The notes beneath the pieces are model-generated. The model was not told the DNA's origin and searched no databases. It saw only the letters and a list, made by a program, of their open reading frames with translations. From Klebsormidium nitens (taxonomy: Eukaryota > Streptophyta > Klebsormidiophyceae > Klebsormidiales > Klebsormidiaceae), in NCBI GenBank assembly GCA_000708835.1, contig DF237269.1:39061-103060 (forward strand): a DNA stretch of 64,000 nt, read 5' to 3'. Every line of letters starts with the position of its first letter. Positions within the stretch are counted from its first letter, which is position 1. Positions 1-12,749 of this stretch are shown piece after piece. Both the position numbers and the translations under genes were made by a program.

Positions 1-100
1 ACGTCGCCTCCCGGCCCTATAATCTCTCAACTTCCTCGTACGTTCACAATGCAAAGCACGCCCAACGTCACCCTGACGTCAGCAACGCATTTTCCCGCAG

Positions 101-3100
101 GCCCTGCACTACGACGTCCGCCGCGGCCCGCACAGCGTGGGCGCCCACGTGCGGGACGCGGCCGCGTACGTGTGCTGGGCGTTCGTGCGCGCGTACACGC
201 CTGACGTCATGGCCGCCCCGCTGCGCCAGCTGGCGCCCGCGCTGCTCACCGTCGCCTGCTATGACCGGGAGGTGAGGTTGTGAAGTGCTCATTTTCCAGC
301 TGGAACAGTCCTGGGTACTAGGTTTCTAGATGACGGTTAGTAGGTTACCATATTGATCTCAAGCATTAGTTTTCGGGTGTTAGGATTTGATCAATTGAGA
401 CTGCAAAAACTGCTTGCTCAGAAACCTTCTTACGGACCTGATGATGGAACCTTTTCCGAGTGAGGAGTGTGCTAGTCCGATCACTATCACCCGCTGTGAC
501 CGCGAAGTGAGGTTCGGCCAAAACTGTACGATCCGGTGACAAAACAGTATAACAAACGCTGGCTTCAAATGCAAGTTTGTTTTCTGCTCGGCAGGTTGCA
601 CAGATTCGTGGGCTTCACTGGTTTCGCAAGAATTCGGCGGTGCAGGTCATTTTGAGGCATTGTGAGAATCACTTCCGGTTGCAAAGGTCATGATATATCT
701 CCTTGTACCAACAAGAGCCGCGCAGCTATGCGGAATTTCCACTATTGCCTGCCTTTGTTCCCACAGCATCTTCGACTTCTGCTTTTGTTTGCATAGGAGG
801 TTTGGACATCTATCTAGAGCGAGTCTGCCGCCGTCAATTCTGTTCCTCGTCTCAAAGGGACGGCTGCAGCAGGCGCTCTTGGACAGGAGTCACCTATTCT
901 TCAAATCTCGAGCCCCTTAACCTCGCACACAAGATGTTGTTTTCGACGGAGTTTTCCCACAGAGGCGGGGAGTATGGTATATCGTCAATTCCGTGAATTT
1001 CGCACCAAATGAATTGCAGACTGGCCGTGCAGCATCTTGAGAGTTTAAGGTGCCCAAGGATTCGTTTTCTCAAAGCTCATAACTGTGAATTGAATTTTCT
1101 AGTCCCCTGATCCACCGCTCGTCTTGTTTCCAGGTCAACTGCCGCCGCGCAGCTGCGGCAGCGTTCCAAGAGGCGGTCGGCCGCCAGGGCAACTTCGCGC
1201 ACGGGATCGAGATCGTGCAAAGGGCGGACTACTTTTCGTTAGGAACGCGGGCGCACGCCTACAAGCACGTGGCGCCCTTCGTGGCGCAGTTTGAGGAGTA
1301 CCGGCAGCCGCTGATCGACCACGTGATGGCGACCAAGATCAACCACTGGGTAAGAAAGTGGACAACTCGAAAGATTCGCCCGGACACTGAGGGGATCGAA
1401 AGATGTTGCTGTGCTGATGTTTGTAAACCGGCTTGATACCTGTTATCGTGCTGAAACTGGCTACTGAGCCGGCTTAAGGCGTTGAGGCCTTCAAAAATGG
1501 AGCGTAAAAATGGTAAAGACCACTTCTGGAAGGTTTCTTGATCTGCGTAGTGAGCATGCCGTCCGGCTATGGTAACAAGCTTAATCTCATACAACGAGGA
1601 CCGCTATTCTAATGTTCTGGCGTCCTTTCAGCACAGAAGCGAGCCCGCATGTAAAAGTCGGTATTTTCTGCTTCCTAATTCCCTGTCAAAGTAGCACTTT
1701 GTAAAGAAAGTAACAATGGCTTCCGCAGCACAAGCGTCGGAGGGACGTGATGTACCACATTATCATCAGCTCGAAAGATCGGAAGCTTTTATCCTAGCAG
1801 TGATAGGAAAGGTACGGAGCCTCATCGCCTTGTGGTTTCAGCCGATACCCCTTGTCTGCTTGACAACAACCGTTCGAAAACAAGTGTAACAAGCGGGAAG
1901 GGTTCTCTTTTTGAATGGACTCAAAAATCACACGCTCCCAACTTTGCTGTCCAGGAGAAGGCGCTCCGCGAGCTGGCGGCGGAAGCCCTCGCGCTTCTAG
2001 TTCCCCGCGATCCCGCCCTTTTCACCCTCAAGATTCTCCTACAGCTAGTTGCGTCCACGCTCTCGGCCGACCTGCCGCAAAGGCACGGGGCTACGCTGGC
2101 AGTCGGGGAGGTGCTGGTCGCGTTGAAGGCTGCTCACGTCGAGCTGACGTCAGGCATGTTGGCTACTGGTGCTTGAGTTTTCTTACTGCCCATTCGAGGT
2201 ACAGTGTTCTTAAGCGTGATAAAGGCTTCTCTGCCGCGAGCTGATGTGAATGGAGATCCGCCGCTGGAAGAGGCACGGCGTCTCTCTGTGTTGTGGTTGG
2301 CAGAAGGCTCCGAGCAAGGCTTTGAGAATCGTGGCCGAAGAAAGCAAGCGTTGAGTATGCTCTTTGGGGACGCTTTAAGGATGTTGGCCTTTTTCATGAA
2401 GGGGCTATGGGAAAGAATGCAGAACCGTTTCAAAGATGCAAGAATCGACCGCGTCAGTGAAGAACCAAATTGAATAATAGAGTAGGGTGTTAGCCAAGCT
2501 TTTCCTCCTGCTAAGAGAAGGTCCTTAGGATACTCATGTCAACTTATCTAAGTTGGGTCATCTGAAACTTACCTGCTGGTATCTCTACCAGAGATGCAAG
2601 CGTCGGTTGGCGGTGTGGTTCCCGCAATTGAGAAAGCGCGGCTGTACCGTGGCAAGGGCGGGGAGATGATGCGCGGCGCCGTGTGCCGGCTCATCGAGCG
2701 AACCGCCCACGTGGGCCTGCCGCTGCCGATCAAAACGCTCAAGCTGCTCGAGGGGTCGATTCTGGACAACTTGCAGCACCCGACGCCGGATATTCAGGTG
2801 AGAAAGACGGCCGATCACTTTAGCCTTTGTTCGGGGTAGCGCGCTAATTGTCCGACCATCGTATTTGTCTCAATTCGATCGTTCTGTCGTTCTGTGGTTG
2901 GCGTTCTGCTTTTGTTTTGCTTGCTGGCGTGTTTAGAAAGCTGATTTAAAGCCAAGGCGGGAAAGGAGAGGTGATCCAGTTTTTGAACTGAAAGGTGGTG
3001 TTGTTTCGCTTTGGGGCTGCACGTTCGTGGCGTCCCTGATGGTTTAGCAAGGGACTGGCAGAGATGGTCTTCCTGGATGCTCCCCATCTCAGACATGAAG

Positions 3101-6100
3101 CTCAAGAAAGATAAGTAAGCCCATGAAAATAAGCCTCGACTAGGCACTTGAAAACTCCAACCCAAAAGATACCTGCTCACACCTACCCACCCTAACCACC
3201 AAAGTAACCCTACCCGTCCCAGTGCGGTTCCCTTACTATCATCTCGGCTTATTATCATCATTTCTCATGAGGTCAACGTCTCAAATGATGAGAGGATCCT
3301 TTCTCAAACCAAGTGTTGCTAACTGACGGCCTAAATAGGGTCGTCCAGATCCAATCTGGACGCCTGTGACTCCGTCCACTTAGCAGAATACACGACCCTG
3401 AGTCTCGACACCTAGCCAATCTCATTCTTGACAACTTTTGTTTCTGATAGTCAACCAATTTTTATTCTCGACAGCTAACCAACTTTATTCTTCCCCACAG
3501 GCCTCAGCCGCGTCCGCTCTGTCCGCTTTCGCCGCCGCCTACCTCCTCCCCTCCAAACCCGAGCGGGTTAACCGAACCACGCTCAAATACGCTGCCATCA
3601 TCCGGGACGACCCAAACCCCGCGGCCAAGCGCGGATGCGCGCTCGCTCTCGGCGCCCTGCCCAAACCCTTACTAAATCCCGTCTGGAAAGAGGTTCTGGA
3701 CACGCTGTGTGGGGCGACCGTTCTGCAGGCGAACCCCGAGGAAAGGGACGCCGAGACGCGGGTTAACGCGGTTAGGGCGCTGGCAGTTGTGTGCGAAACC
3801 CTGGGGTTAGAGACGCGGGAAAACGGGTCGATGCCTGTGAGTACATCGGGGTCTCAAAACGAGTCAGGAACTCAGTCGGTGGCAGGAACGGTCAATGGAA
3901 ACCCTGATGGCCAAAAACGAGAGACTTTGGCACTGGGGGAAAGTAGCACTCAAAGGGAAGACTCGGGTCTGCCAGTTGGTGTCGTGTCGGGCCAGGTTAT
4001 GGAGCATCTTTTGGCAGCGTTGGACGATTACGCAACTGACAACCGGGGTGACGTCGGGTCATGGGTTCGGGAGGCAGCTATGGAATCAATTGAGAAGGTG
4101 ACGTATCTTTTGTGCCACGTGGCGGCATCAGAAACCTGCCACGTGGCAGGCGGAGAGGCTGTAAAAGAAATAGACGAGAACGGCTTCAGTACGTCTGGTT
4201 CCGGGAAAGAGGTTAAATGTAACGGGGACGCATTCACACCGGAGTTAGCGGCGCGGGTTATTGCCGGGTTAGCGAAACAGGCGGCCGAGAAGATTGACCG
4301 GGTGAGGAACGTGGCGGGGAGCGTTCTGCAGCGACTATTGGCCCGGAGCAATCCACCGGTCGCTGCAATTCCGCACGGGGGGGTTCTGCGGGGGATCATA
4401 CCCGCAGACGCAGTCATCAACTGGGCGGTGAGTACAGAGTGTAGATATCTGGAGAAGTGTGTGTTTTGTCCAGCTTTGGCGGTCCTTGTGCATTCAGAAA
4501 GAGTGCTTATGCATCATTGGTTCGTCTAGACCCAGATGCGCTAAAAGAGGCATCTCGGTTTTCACTGGTCGTGCTGCCAATATCACGGCTTGGCAGTTAT
4601 AGGTATCCTTGGGTTTCCGTCAACCCTGAAAGGGTTATTGCATAAATCAAATTTCTCCGATAGTTAGCCGTTCGTCAACTTGAATAGGGACCGGGATGAG
4701 TGCCCCATACAAGGAGATTGTTCTTCTTGATCCTTCTTCGTTGATGTGGTCAAGACCTTTCTTTCTCGGCAAACCTTGCGAATTCAAACATGAAGATCGG
4801 TAAATGTGGGCGTCTCTTTCTCGACGGAAGCATACTTGTTTGTGGAAAAGCATATTGCGGCCTGCCAATCGGATCTTCCTCTGGTTCCGCTGCAGGTCCC
4901 CAGCCAGACCTTTCCCCTCACTGTCCAGCTCCTCGCCTTCCGCCCCTTCCGCTCCGCTCTCCTGGCCGGACTCGTCATTTCCGTGGGCGGACTGGCGGAC
5001 TCTCTCGGAAAGGCGTCCGCATCGGCGCTACTCGACTTCCTGCAGACACGTGGCAGCATCCAGTTGGACGAAGCCGACAGGGGAGACTCGGGAGAGGAGT
5101 TGCTGAACGGTTTTGCGGACGCTTTCAAGGGCCTCTTCGATTCGGACGCTGGTTTGGATCGCGTTATCGTTCCTGCGCTTAAGGTACGAAGGCTTCCTGG
5201 ATCTGGTCTCGCTGACGTTGGCGCATGCCAGATTGACCTAAGCATGCCTGGTTTGAGCAATTTGAACGAAGGCTGTTGATAGAATCCCTTCACCGTCGCT
5301 AGATTTCCTCTAAAGTTTCAAAGATTGCTTTTTCAATCTCAGAGTTACCCAGGCTTTGAGAAACTCCGAGTTTGGACTGTAGAGGAAAATTGTTCGACAA
5401 GCTGAATAGGCTGCTTTGCGGTTGATATTACACCTTACATCTTTCCCAATTCCCTTGTTGCTGCAGACTCTGGCCATCCTTTTGGAGGATCGAACGCTCC
5501 AGAAGCTGCAGGTTAGTATCCTCTTGACGTCAGCCCTTCGTACGATGCGTCATGCGACTGATCGTCTTTCTCCAGCTCTCCGCTCTGATACTCTCGTTTG
5601 CCTGATGTCCACGCACCTATTCTCCCGCGGTTGCATCGAAGCCTTTGCATCTCCAATGTGTTACATGCAACTTCTCTAATACAAATAAAGAAATCTTTTT
5701 TGCAAGTCCTCTGGGTAGACTTGGTTTCCTCTTTGCCTCCAACTCCATTTTCATGGCGGCGTCTTTGTCATTCCCTTCGGTGCGCGTTTGCCATTCTTCT
5801 TTCCCCGTCCAGCATATTGCGTGTGCGGAGTATAACCTCGTCTCTCCTTCGGCCTCGTAATGCCTGCGCTCGTCGGCTCTATTTTTTTGTACACTCTGCT
5901 AAAGAAGTAGGTCATCAGATCCACGACGGTCTGATCAGGAAAATAAGAGCCAGGGATATTCCGCTTTCTACTAACACCACAAACCTAATCCAACACTTCA
6001 CCCTCTCTGCGGCCGTTCCCACCTTAAACCCCCAAAGTCACCCCAATCGTCCCAGGCTGGGGAGCTTATCACTCCTGCCGCTTATCATCCCTGTTTTAGA

Positions 6101-7745
6101 CCCTCACGTCAGGTTCCCAGCCGCAATACCTAAACCTCCCGAGTCCTTTCTCCGTCCAGCTCCCCGCCAAGCTCCACGCCCGGGGCATCCTCGACTCAGT
6201 CGGAACAGAGCTCCGGGGTTGCAAAGACATCCCCAAGCTGCTCGCCGGAGTCGACGTCCTGTGCAGCTTCGCCCGGTTGCCGGACCCCGACCGCTCGGCC
6301 GCTCTGCAACAGCTGCTGGGACTCCTCGGTAACCGATACCCGAAGGTGGGCTTGCGTCTCCGTTCCGCTTCCGCCCCCTTCGTTCCGATTCGTTCCGTTC
6401 TCTTGCGGATCCGTTCCTTCTTTTCCGCTTTTGTCCTAACTCCGGCCGCTTGAGCAGCTGCTGGGACTGCTCGGTAACCGGTACCCAAAGGTGGGCTCTC
6501 GTCTCCTTTCCGTTTCCGCTGCCTTTCGTTCCGGTTCCGTTTCTTCTCCCTCCATTCTGGTCCTAAATTCCGCACCGCTTGGGCGCTCTTCAATAGGTGC
6601 TGGAACTGCCCGGTAACTGGTACCCCTAGGTGGGCATTTTCCGCTCCGCTTCCGCTTCTCTTCGTTCCAGTCCGTTCGCTTCCGTTTTCCTTCTGCCCGT
6701 CTTCTTGTCCGTCTTCTTGTTCCGGGCCCATGCTGGGTCTTCGGATTATCTTTTCTGGTTCTACTCCGCGTTCGCTCCATCTTCCGGTCCCGGTTCGCAT
6801 ATTGGCTGCTGAATGTGCAGAAGTTTACATTATTACCAGTCTAGCCGCTGTGCATATTGTAGACGACGAACAAGGAGTTCACTTTTTGCCAACCTCCTAT
6901 CGATTGTACTCTTGGATCAGGTTGCCATCGCCAATTCCAAGGATAAGCGGAACGATCCTGGATGTGGAATTGGTATTTGTTCAATAGTTGTTGCAACCGG
7001 TCGGAAGTATTGGACCCGTTTAGCGAGTTGGCTGTACGTCTTGGTAATGTGCAGCATTGATAGCAGCCACAATCGGGTCCCCGTATCCATTCCCCGGAGT
7101 TCTTTCTGTTCATTAAAGGCCTGTTGCAATTCATTATCTCACGTTGCGCATATTTTCAGAGACGGACAGAATCCCATGTTGCGCATATTTTCGGAGACGA
7201 ATAGAATCCCCGGGGTGCATAGCAGAAAGAAGACGATGAAAAGTGAGCATGTCGAAGAGCGCATCAGTCCAGAAGTGTCGCTAACGGAAGGAAATTTTCA
7301 AAGGCTGCAGCCGAGATTGCTTATGCAGTCAGGTCTAGCGGAAGCCGTTCGGAACCAAGGCGGCCATTAGCAAGCCATCATTTTCTCCTGGCAGGTTCGA
7401 ATGCAATGCGCGGAGAAGCTGTATGACCTGCTTTACATCGAAGACTTGACGAGAGCTGAAGAGATTGCGGAGAGTCTTCCGGCTGGCCCGGAACAAGAAG
7501 CGTTGAGGTCTAGAATAGCGGACTTAGAAGCGGCCTGCGACCTGCTTTTGGAAACCAAGTGGAGCTCTCCGGTAAACGAGATCAAGGATAAAAGAGACGG
7601 CTTGTTTTGTTTGTTGAAAGTGGAAAAGCCGGTAGCTGTGGTGGGGAGTGTAGCAGCATCGGCCGGGGTTCGGAGGAAAGTGGAGGTAAAGTTTAGAGAT
7701 GAGAATGAGACTTACGGAGCATTGGTTGATGACGCAGGGTACTAG
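101..7745 (+). CDS. TBCD: Tubulin-folding cofactor D, C-terminal part (5' end outside window)
   Basis: Cofactor D is a cytosolic HEAT-repeat protein that takes beta-tubulin and, with cofactors E and C, assembles the alpha/beta heterodimer. Nine exons join in frame: 101-271, 1134-1349, 1955-2168, 2592-2797, 3501-4427, 4896-5183, 5467-5511, 6160-6345 and 7395-7745, giving 867 codons up to a TAG. Family blocks are clear: [14 protein letters not shown] with [12 protein letters not shown] in the first exon, [17 protein letters not shown] and KINHW in the second, [13 protein letters not shown] in the fourth, [10 protein letters not shown] in the sixth and [18 protein letters not shown] across the last junction. 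All junctions are GT-AG. Exon five carries a low-complexity insert (about residues 110-260 of that exon) of the kind that varies between species. Homologues are about 1200 residues, so roughly 330 N-terminal residues lie to the left. The donor of the 6345 exon has two decayed tandem copies downstream, so that exact junction is the least certain one. Confidence 0.93.
6311..6660 (+). repeat. Three tandem copies of a TBCD exon end plus its donor site
   Basis: The end of the TBCD exon (from AGCTGCTGGGACT through GGTAACCGATACCCGAAG and the donor GTGGGC) recurs with decay at 6456 and 6595, with spacings of 145 and 139 bp. The second copy still encodes the same end ([13 protein letters not shown]) and still has GTGGGC. 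The third has a stop (TACCCCTAG). The TTCCGCTTCCGC-rich intron sequence that follows is copied too, so the unit is exon end plus intron start. Confidence 0.85.
7141..7210. repeat. 35-bp tandem duplication in the last TBCD intron
   Basis: Two adjacent 35-bp units (7141-7175 and 7176-7210) share GTTGCGCATATTTTC followed by GAGACG and AGAATCCC, with a few substitutions. They lie inside the last intron and carry no coding signal. Confidence 0.85.
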
Positions 7746-10281
7746 GAAACGTTGTTGATGAAAGAGTCTTTGCGCCTGCAAATGAATCAAATTACATGCA
7801 TCGAAGTGCATCTTACAGTTCATGATGTAGTACCTGCATGCGATTCTTACCACGTTGAGGTACCATGAAAGCTCCTAACAATGTTGCACTACTCTAAGGC
7901 TTGGAGTCTGTGGCGACCGCAGCATATTCCTATGGAATGAGTATCAACAAATCCAACGTGTGGAGGTCGATCACCATTGGTGATGTATAACTCATGAGAG
8001 CAAAGTTAGCAGAAATTTAGAGTACGTAGAGCATGCAGCCCATGACATTGCAATACTTTCTTAAGGAGCATGGCATGTGGTGATCTTATGAGGATTTGGC
8101 TTTAGTATTCAATGCGCATGTGGTGTGCCGCATATGAGCAGGAGGTTTCCAATGCTGCAGTGCGTTACAAGCTATCGCGCTATGGCAAGTTCTTTTCTTC
8201 TAACCATGTTTAGATAGTTGCATGCGATAACTAAGGTCGCGACGAGCCTAATGCGTTTCAAAAAGTGTAAACAGGCACTCACACCAATATGATCGTCTCA
8301 CACTCGAAGGTTTTGAAGAAGCACACTTTTGCGCATTTTCTGGCATTCATGTCTGCGCGGCTGCTGTCCGATCATCTTTTACGCGCCGCGCGCATACAGT
8401 TATGGACGGTTTGGCGCGGCCCGGGACTCGAGTCTAGAGCGGCCGCGCTGACATAAGGAGCCGTCGGAAGCCGCCGGGTATACCCGAGTCGGACCGACGT
8501 GCGCCGCCGTACAAGAAGTATTTGGTACGGTAAAATCAAGACTCGGTATGGCGGGTATCCTGATGTCTAGGTTTCTACGGCCTGGATTCGACTGCTCGAC
8601 CGACGGACGGCGGGCCAGGAACAAACAATTACGGGACTCGGCGCCGGCGGACGTTTTTAAGAAAAAGTACGTTTGTGCGACAGCTTCACGCGAACGAACC
8701 ACACCTGGTCCCTGCATGGGCAATACAGTAGCACTACTGTAGGCTGCACGATCACTGGTACCTACCTATCCTTTTAATCAGCTCACAACGTGGTGTTCTA
8801 AAGTGTCCTTAGTACCTAGCTTTCCATTTCCTCGGGTCCATTTTCCGGTAAACACGCTGCCGCCAAGTTGATCATTGAACATTCGAGCCGCGGTGCTCAT
8901 TCCGTTGCTGCCCCACCGCAGGCTTTCAGTTTCACGAGCACGGACGCTCATATACCGTATATATAATTGCCGTAGTACTCATGGGCCTCATGCTGATCAT
9001 ACTCTCTTCTTCAAGACCACGTCAAGCTGGACAGAGGCCCTTGAAAAGCACTGAGCAATCTTTTGTGCCAAAGCACTTAGGTAGTACCAGATTCGCAGTA
9101 CTGCCTTGAGCGCACACTTACAGTACCTACGATCGTGTACTTTTAGGGATCAGCCAAAGGCGGCTCCCCTAACTTCAAAAGCTGCAAAATGCGGAGGCGC
9201 TTTCTTCAGGCGCTTTTAAGGGGACGCACCTGTTGTGAAGGCGCGCCCTCAAGCTGCTGCTCTAATGATAGAAATTCTCACAGCATTGCAGATCAGGTCG
9301 AGCCTCAAGATAATCCCGTCCTGATCAGTGCAGCTAGTACAAGACGGTCTTGATAGACATCGCTTGGGCGACAATTAAATCATTACAAGTTCTAATCCTC
9401 TGAAAAATAATATCCTGGGCCGCCCTCAACCCAATGCCATCAAACGCTCGTGACATGAATCCGAAACGGTCTCCCCAGATGAGCTGGCAACTCAGTACAA
9501 GCCTAAATTCTGCTCGTCAGTGCATGCAATGCCGTCGAATGCAGTACTTTTTTGCCGACAGTTACCTTCCGTCAGGCCAGGAATGCCGCCTCCCAGTCAC
9601 GCGGCACATTCAAGTCTACATGCACGAGCCCTAGCATTGGAGAAATGACGGTAGACTGTAGGTAAAGCCCAGTCACAGCCGCTTGACTGAGCCCAGGAAT
9701 CGCCACTCCGTGAAAGCTGCCCGCTTTACACGCTGGGGCTGCTTTTAGGATTTCTGGCGGCAGATTCAATACAGTGGCTGACTCTCTGACTGCATTTTCT
9801 CTCGTGTTATCTGATCATCCAAAGCGAAAGGAAGATCGTCAGATGTGCAAAACGAGGAAGATCAACAGATCAGTTGTGACAGCCTAGCTTTTTGGGTCCT
9901 TCCTTGCAAGTCCTTTGCCTTTTGAAGGGGGGAAGGACTCCGAATCCCGGCAATATTAGGGGAGTTATCAGCCTGAGATAGATCTGTTGAGATCACAACA
10001 TTGCAAGGGGGGAAAAGGACGCAGAAAGAAACAAGATAAGGAGAGGGTTGGGCTGAGACCCATTTTGCATAGGGCTTTCAGAAGGGAAAGAGCAGCAGAG
10101 GGCTACGACAGGGCAGCATTGGCAGGGAGCCTTTGCAAGCCGCATCTGGTTCTCATTTTCTGCATGAACAACGTGAGGCCTGGATTACAAGCAAGCAAAG
10201 CAGCATCAGCATCGGCAGGGTTTCTCTGTGAGGAAACTTTCTGGGGGGCCCTGTAAAGGGATCCGCTGCCCTCTTGCAACC
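7746..10281. other. Intergenic, 2.5 kb
   Basis: This stretch covers the 3' end of TBCD and the upstream region of the next gene. Open frames are short, lie on both strands and show no family motif or credible splice chain. A purine-rich tract at about 9985-10060 lies in the likely 5' untranslated or promoter region of the following gene. Nothing else is recognised. Confidence 0.6.
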
Positions 10282-12749
10282 ATGGCTCCCTCAGTGGGTC
10301 TCCTGGTTACCGTTCCCTACGGAGCCTTCTCCCAGGGGGGCGGCGCGGCCCTGGCTAAGACCCCCCCATCGCAGAGCAAACCGCCCTCCTTCCGCTACTC
10401 GTTCTCCGACCAATACCCTCTGCCGGTGAGCAAAGCCCGGTCACGTGCCACGTCAGTAAGCGCCTCCTTCGCTAAGGGGGGGAAGACGTCCACTCCTGCA
10501 GAGCCTGTCTGGAACCCCCCGGCAGAGTCACAGATGTGGTGGGGGGAGAACGAAGGGTTCCCACAAATGGGGGGGTCCGAGCAGGCTCAGGAGGAGCGCG
10601 TGTTGTCCCCCCAGAGGCTGCGGAGGGCGCAGTCTCTGCCAAACGAGAACCCCATTCGGCGGCTTATTAGGGAGGAGTCGCTGAGCAATAAGGACGCGTT
10701 TGTGGACCCGCTTCCGGAGGGGATGCCCGTGCTTATGAGGCATAAGGCGAGGTCGTATACGGTCGGGAGTTCCAACCGGGTGGCCTCAGAGGCGCCCATT
10801 GTGAGGGCGCAATCATTGCCGGCGCGGCTGCTGAAACCCCAGGTTAATCTCATCTCCTCCTCTTTTTGGAAGGTGACACCTGTATGACCTTTCGGTGGGG
10901 GAAGGGGCTCTTGGTTGGCTACATTTTACGGAACTGAATAGAATGCTGGGCATCTTTCCTGTTGGGATTCATGCAACAGATATTTGGCTTCATTCAGAGC
11001 AAGGTGGGTTTGGACGAAGGCAGCATGAGGCTTTTGCAGGGATACTCTACTTGCCCTGTCAGATACGATTGAGATGCTGACTTTGGAGCAGAGGATGTAA
11101 TGAAGACTTTGAAGCAAGCAGGCGGGAAATTGAGCAGGAACTTCTTTCTGGAAGCTCAAATCGTCTCACAAAGCCAGGCAAATTTATGAAAGTCCACAGT
11201 GTTGGCGTTGAATACGCTTTGCAAATGTCCTTTTCAGTATCCATGAAAGGGAGGGGTCAATATCTATGTAATGAAGCGGTCGATTCAACCCAACGCGTCG
11301 AAAATCGATAGGGTATCGGGTTGGAATTGTTCGCCCAAACACGAGACCTCTTGCGCCCATTGTACGAGCTTCTAAAAGAATGCACGCTGTAAAAACAACA
11401 AGTTGTAAAAAGAGAGCATTGCAAGTTTTGCCTCTAGGTGGTTTGAAAACATTAGGTTATACGGCCGACGACAGGTGTCAACAGGATGGATTGTGAACGT
11501 GGAGAAGCGGAGCAACTAGACTAGGCTCCAGAAGGAGAGGCGTCCAAATTCAAGAGTACCCAAAATAGGAAAGCAAACCACGAGACCCGCTCGTTCTCCG
11601 TGTTCATCGACGTTACGTGATGCCCCTGCAGATGCTGACGTCACTCAAGGAGGAAGAAGCTTTCATCGAAAGGGAGACGGTGGCCGGCGAGCAATGGCCC
11701 GCAGAAGAAGGACACACACTCGCCCGGACCAAATCCTGGGTCCCCGGCGCACCCCTTCCGGGTTTTCCGGCGGCCCCTCAGCCCGGCCCGGTCGCAAACT
11801 CCTCTAGGCGGCCCAGCTACATCTTCCGGTCGGAGAACCGCCGGTCGAGCTTATCCAACGGCGCAGATCTCGCGGCTGGACAGGTGGCGGCATCCCAGCC
11901 GTCGGGCCGGATGAGTTTCACTTATGGAGAGGCCGTTCCCCGAGGCAGGAGAAGGCTGAGCGCGGCGACCTCAAAGCGGTCTTCCCTCAGCCAGAGCGTC
12001 GCCCAAAATGAGACGTTACACGGGTTAGAGAACCGGGTTAGCGACAACGGAAACGGGTTGGGCGCAACGACGATGCGCAGGGCTTCGAGCATAGGGAGAC
12101 GGAGTTCGCTGTCGGTGGCAGGGCCGAGGCCGAGGGATCCCTCTGAATTACTCCAGTCCCTCTCCGAGCAGGTAAGATTTTAGGGCGGCATTCGAACAGC
12201 CAGTGATAATCAACGCTGACACATCGGAGTGAGCAATGATCCGAATGCAATACTCATTTTGTTGGAGTCCCGACCAGTTTCCAATCTCGTTTTAAAGACA
12301 AACCTAATTGCTTCGAAAAACGAGTCGTGAGATTGTCTTGAAGCGACCGACGTGCCGAAAGACTGTGGGACGCTTGGGAGCTCCGAGATAATAAGCGCTC
12401 GTTAAAGCTTCCCCGTGACAGGGGTTGATAAGCTCATTGTGCCCATACGCTTTGCGAACCTGGGCGGCCTGTCTCTGCCAGTACATTGGTGTTCCAATCG
12501 TTCGATGCGTCCTCGTATACTCTCTTTGAATTCCGTCCTTCTCTCCATATTGATGCATGCCGTTCCCTCGTTCTTGATCCAATCATTCCGCCTTGTTGAC
12601 AATTCCGTTTTTGGTCCGTTTCACAGGAGCGCCGGACGGTCGCTCTCCTGTCCGCCGCTATTGGGCTGCAGCTGACGTCAGCCATTGCGGGCGTGCTTGC
12701 GATGGCGACAGTGTCCGCGAGCGGCGCGCGCGCAGTTATGTTCGAGTAG
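10282..12749 (+). CDS. Ser/Arg-rich protein of unknown function with C-terminal hydrophobic segment
   Basis: Three exons join in phase 0: 10282-10842, 11632-12171 and 12627-12749, for 407 residues. The ATG at 10282 has a good context (CAACCATGG); upstream in-frame sequence has no ATG. I do not recognise the family. Residues 1-367 are polar and probably disordered, with many basophilic phosphorylation-type motifs: RAQSLP twice, RARSYT, RRPSY, RRSSLS twice, RASSIGRRSSL. After a short acidic stretch ending LLQSLSEQ-ERR, the last 41 residues hold an Ala/Leu/Ile-rich segment (about 375-398, containing AAIGLQLTSAIAGVLAMAT) that could be a tail membrane anchor or an amphipathic helix. The reading frame, clean GT-AG junctions and high GC3 support a real gene. 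A kinase-regulated scaffold is possible but is only a guess. Confidence 0.72.

Noticed and set aside
5598-6332. 244-codon plus-strand frame covering the end of a TBCD intron
   Set aside because: It reads through an intron and then the TBCD exon in the wrong frame; the real exon 6160-6345 matches the TBCD family in another frame.
6096-6800. 234-codon minus-strand frame over TBCD intron 8
   Set aside because: Its repeats (GYRLP, FGYRLP) come from the triplicated exon end read backwards. No independent support.
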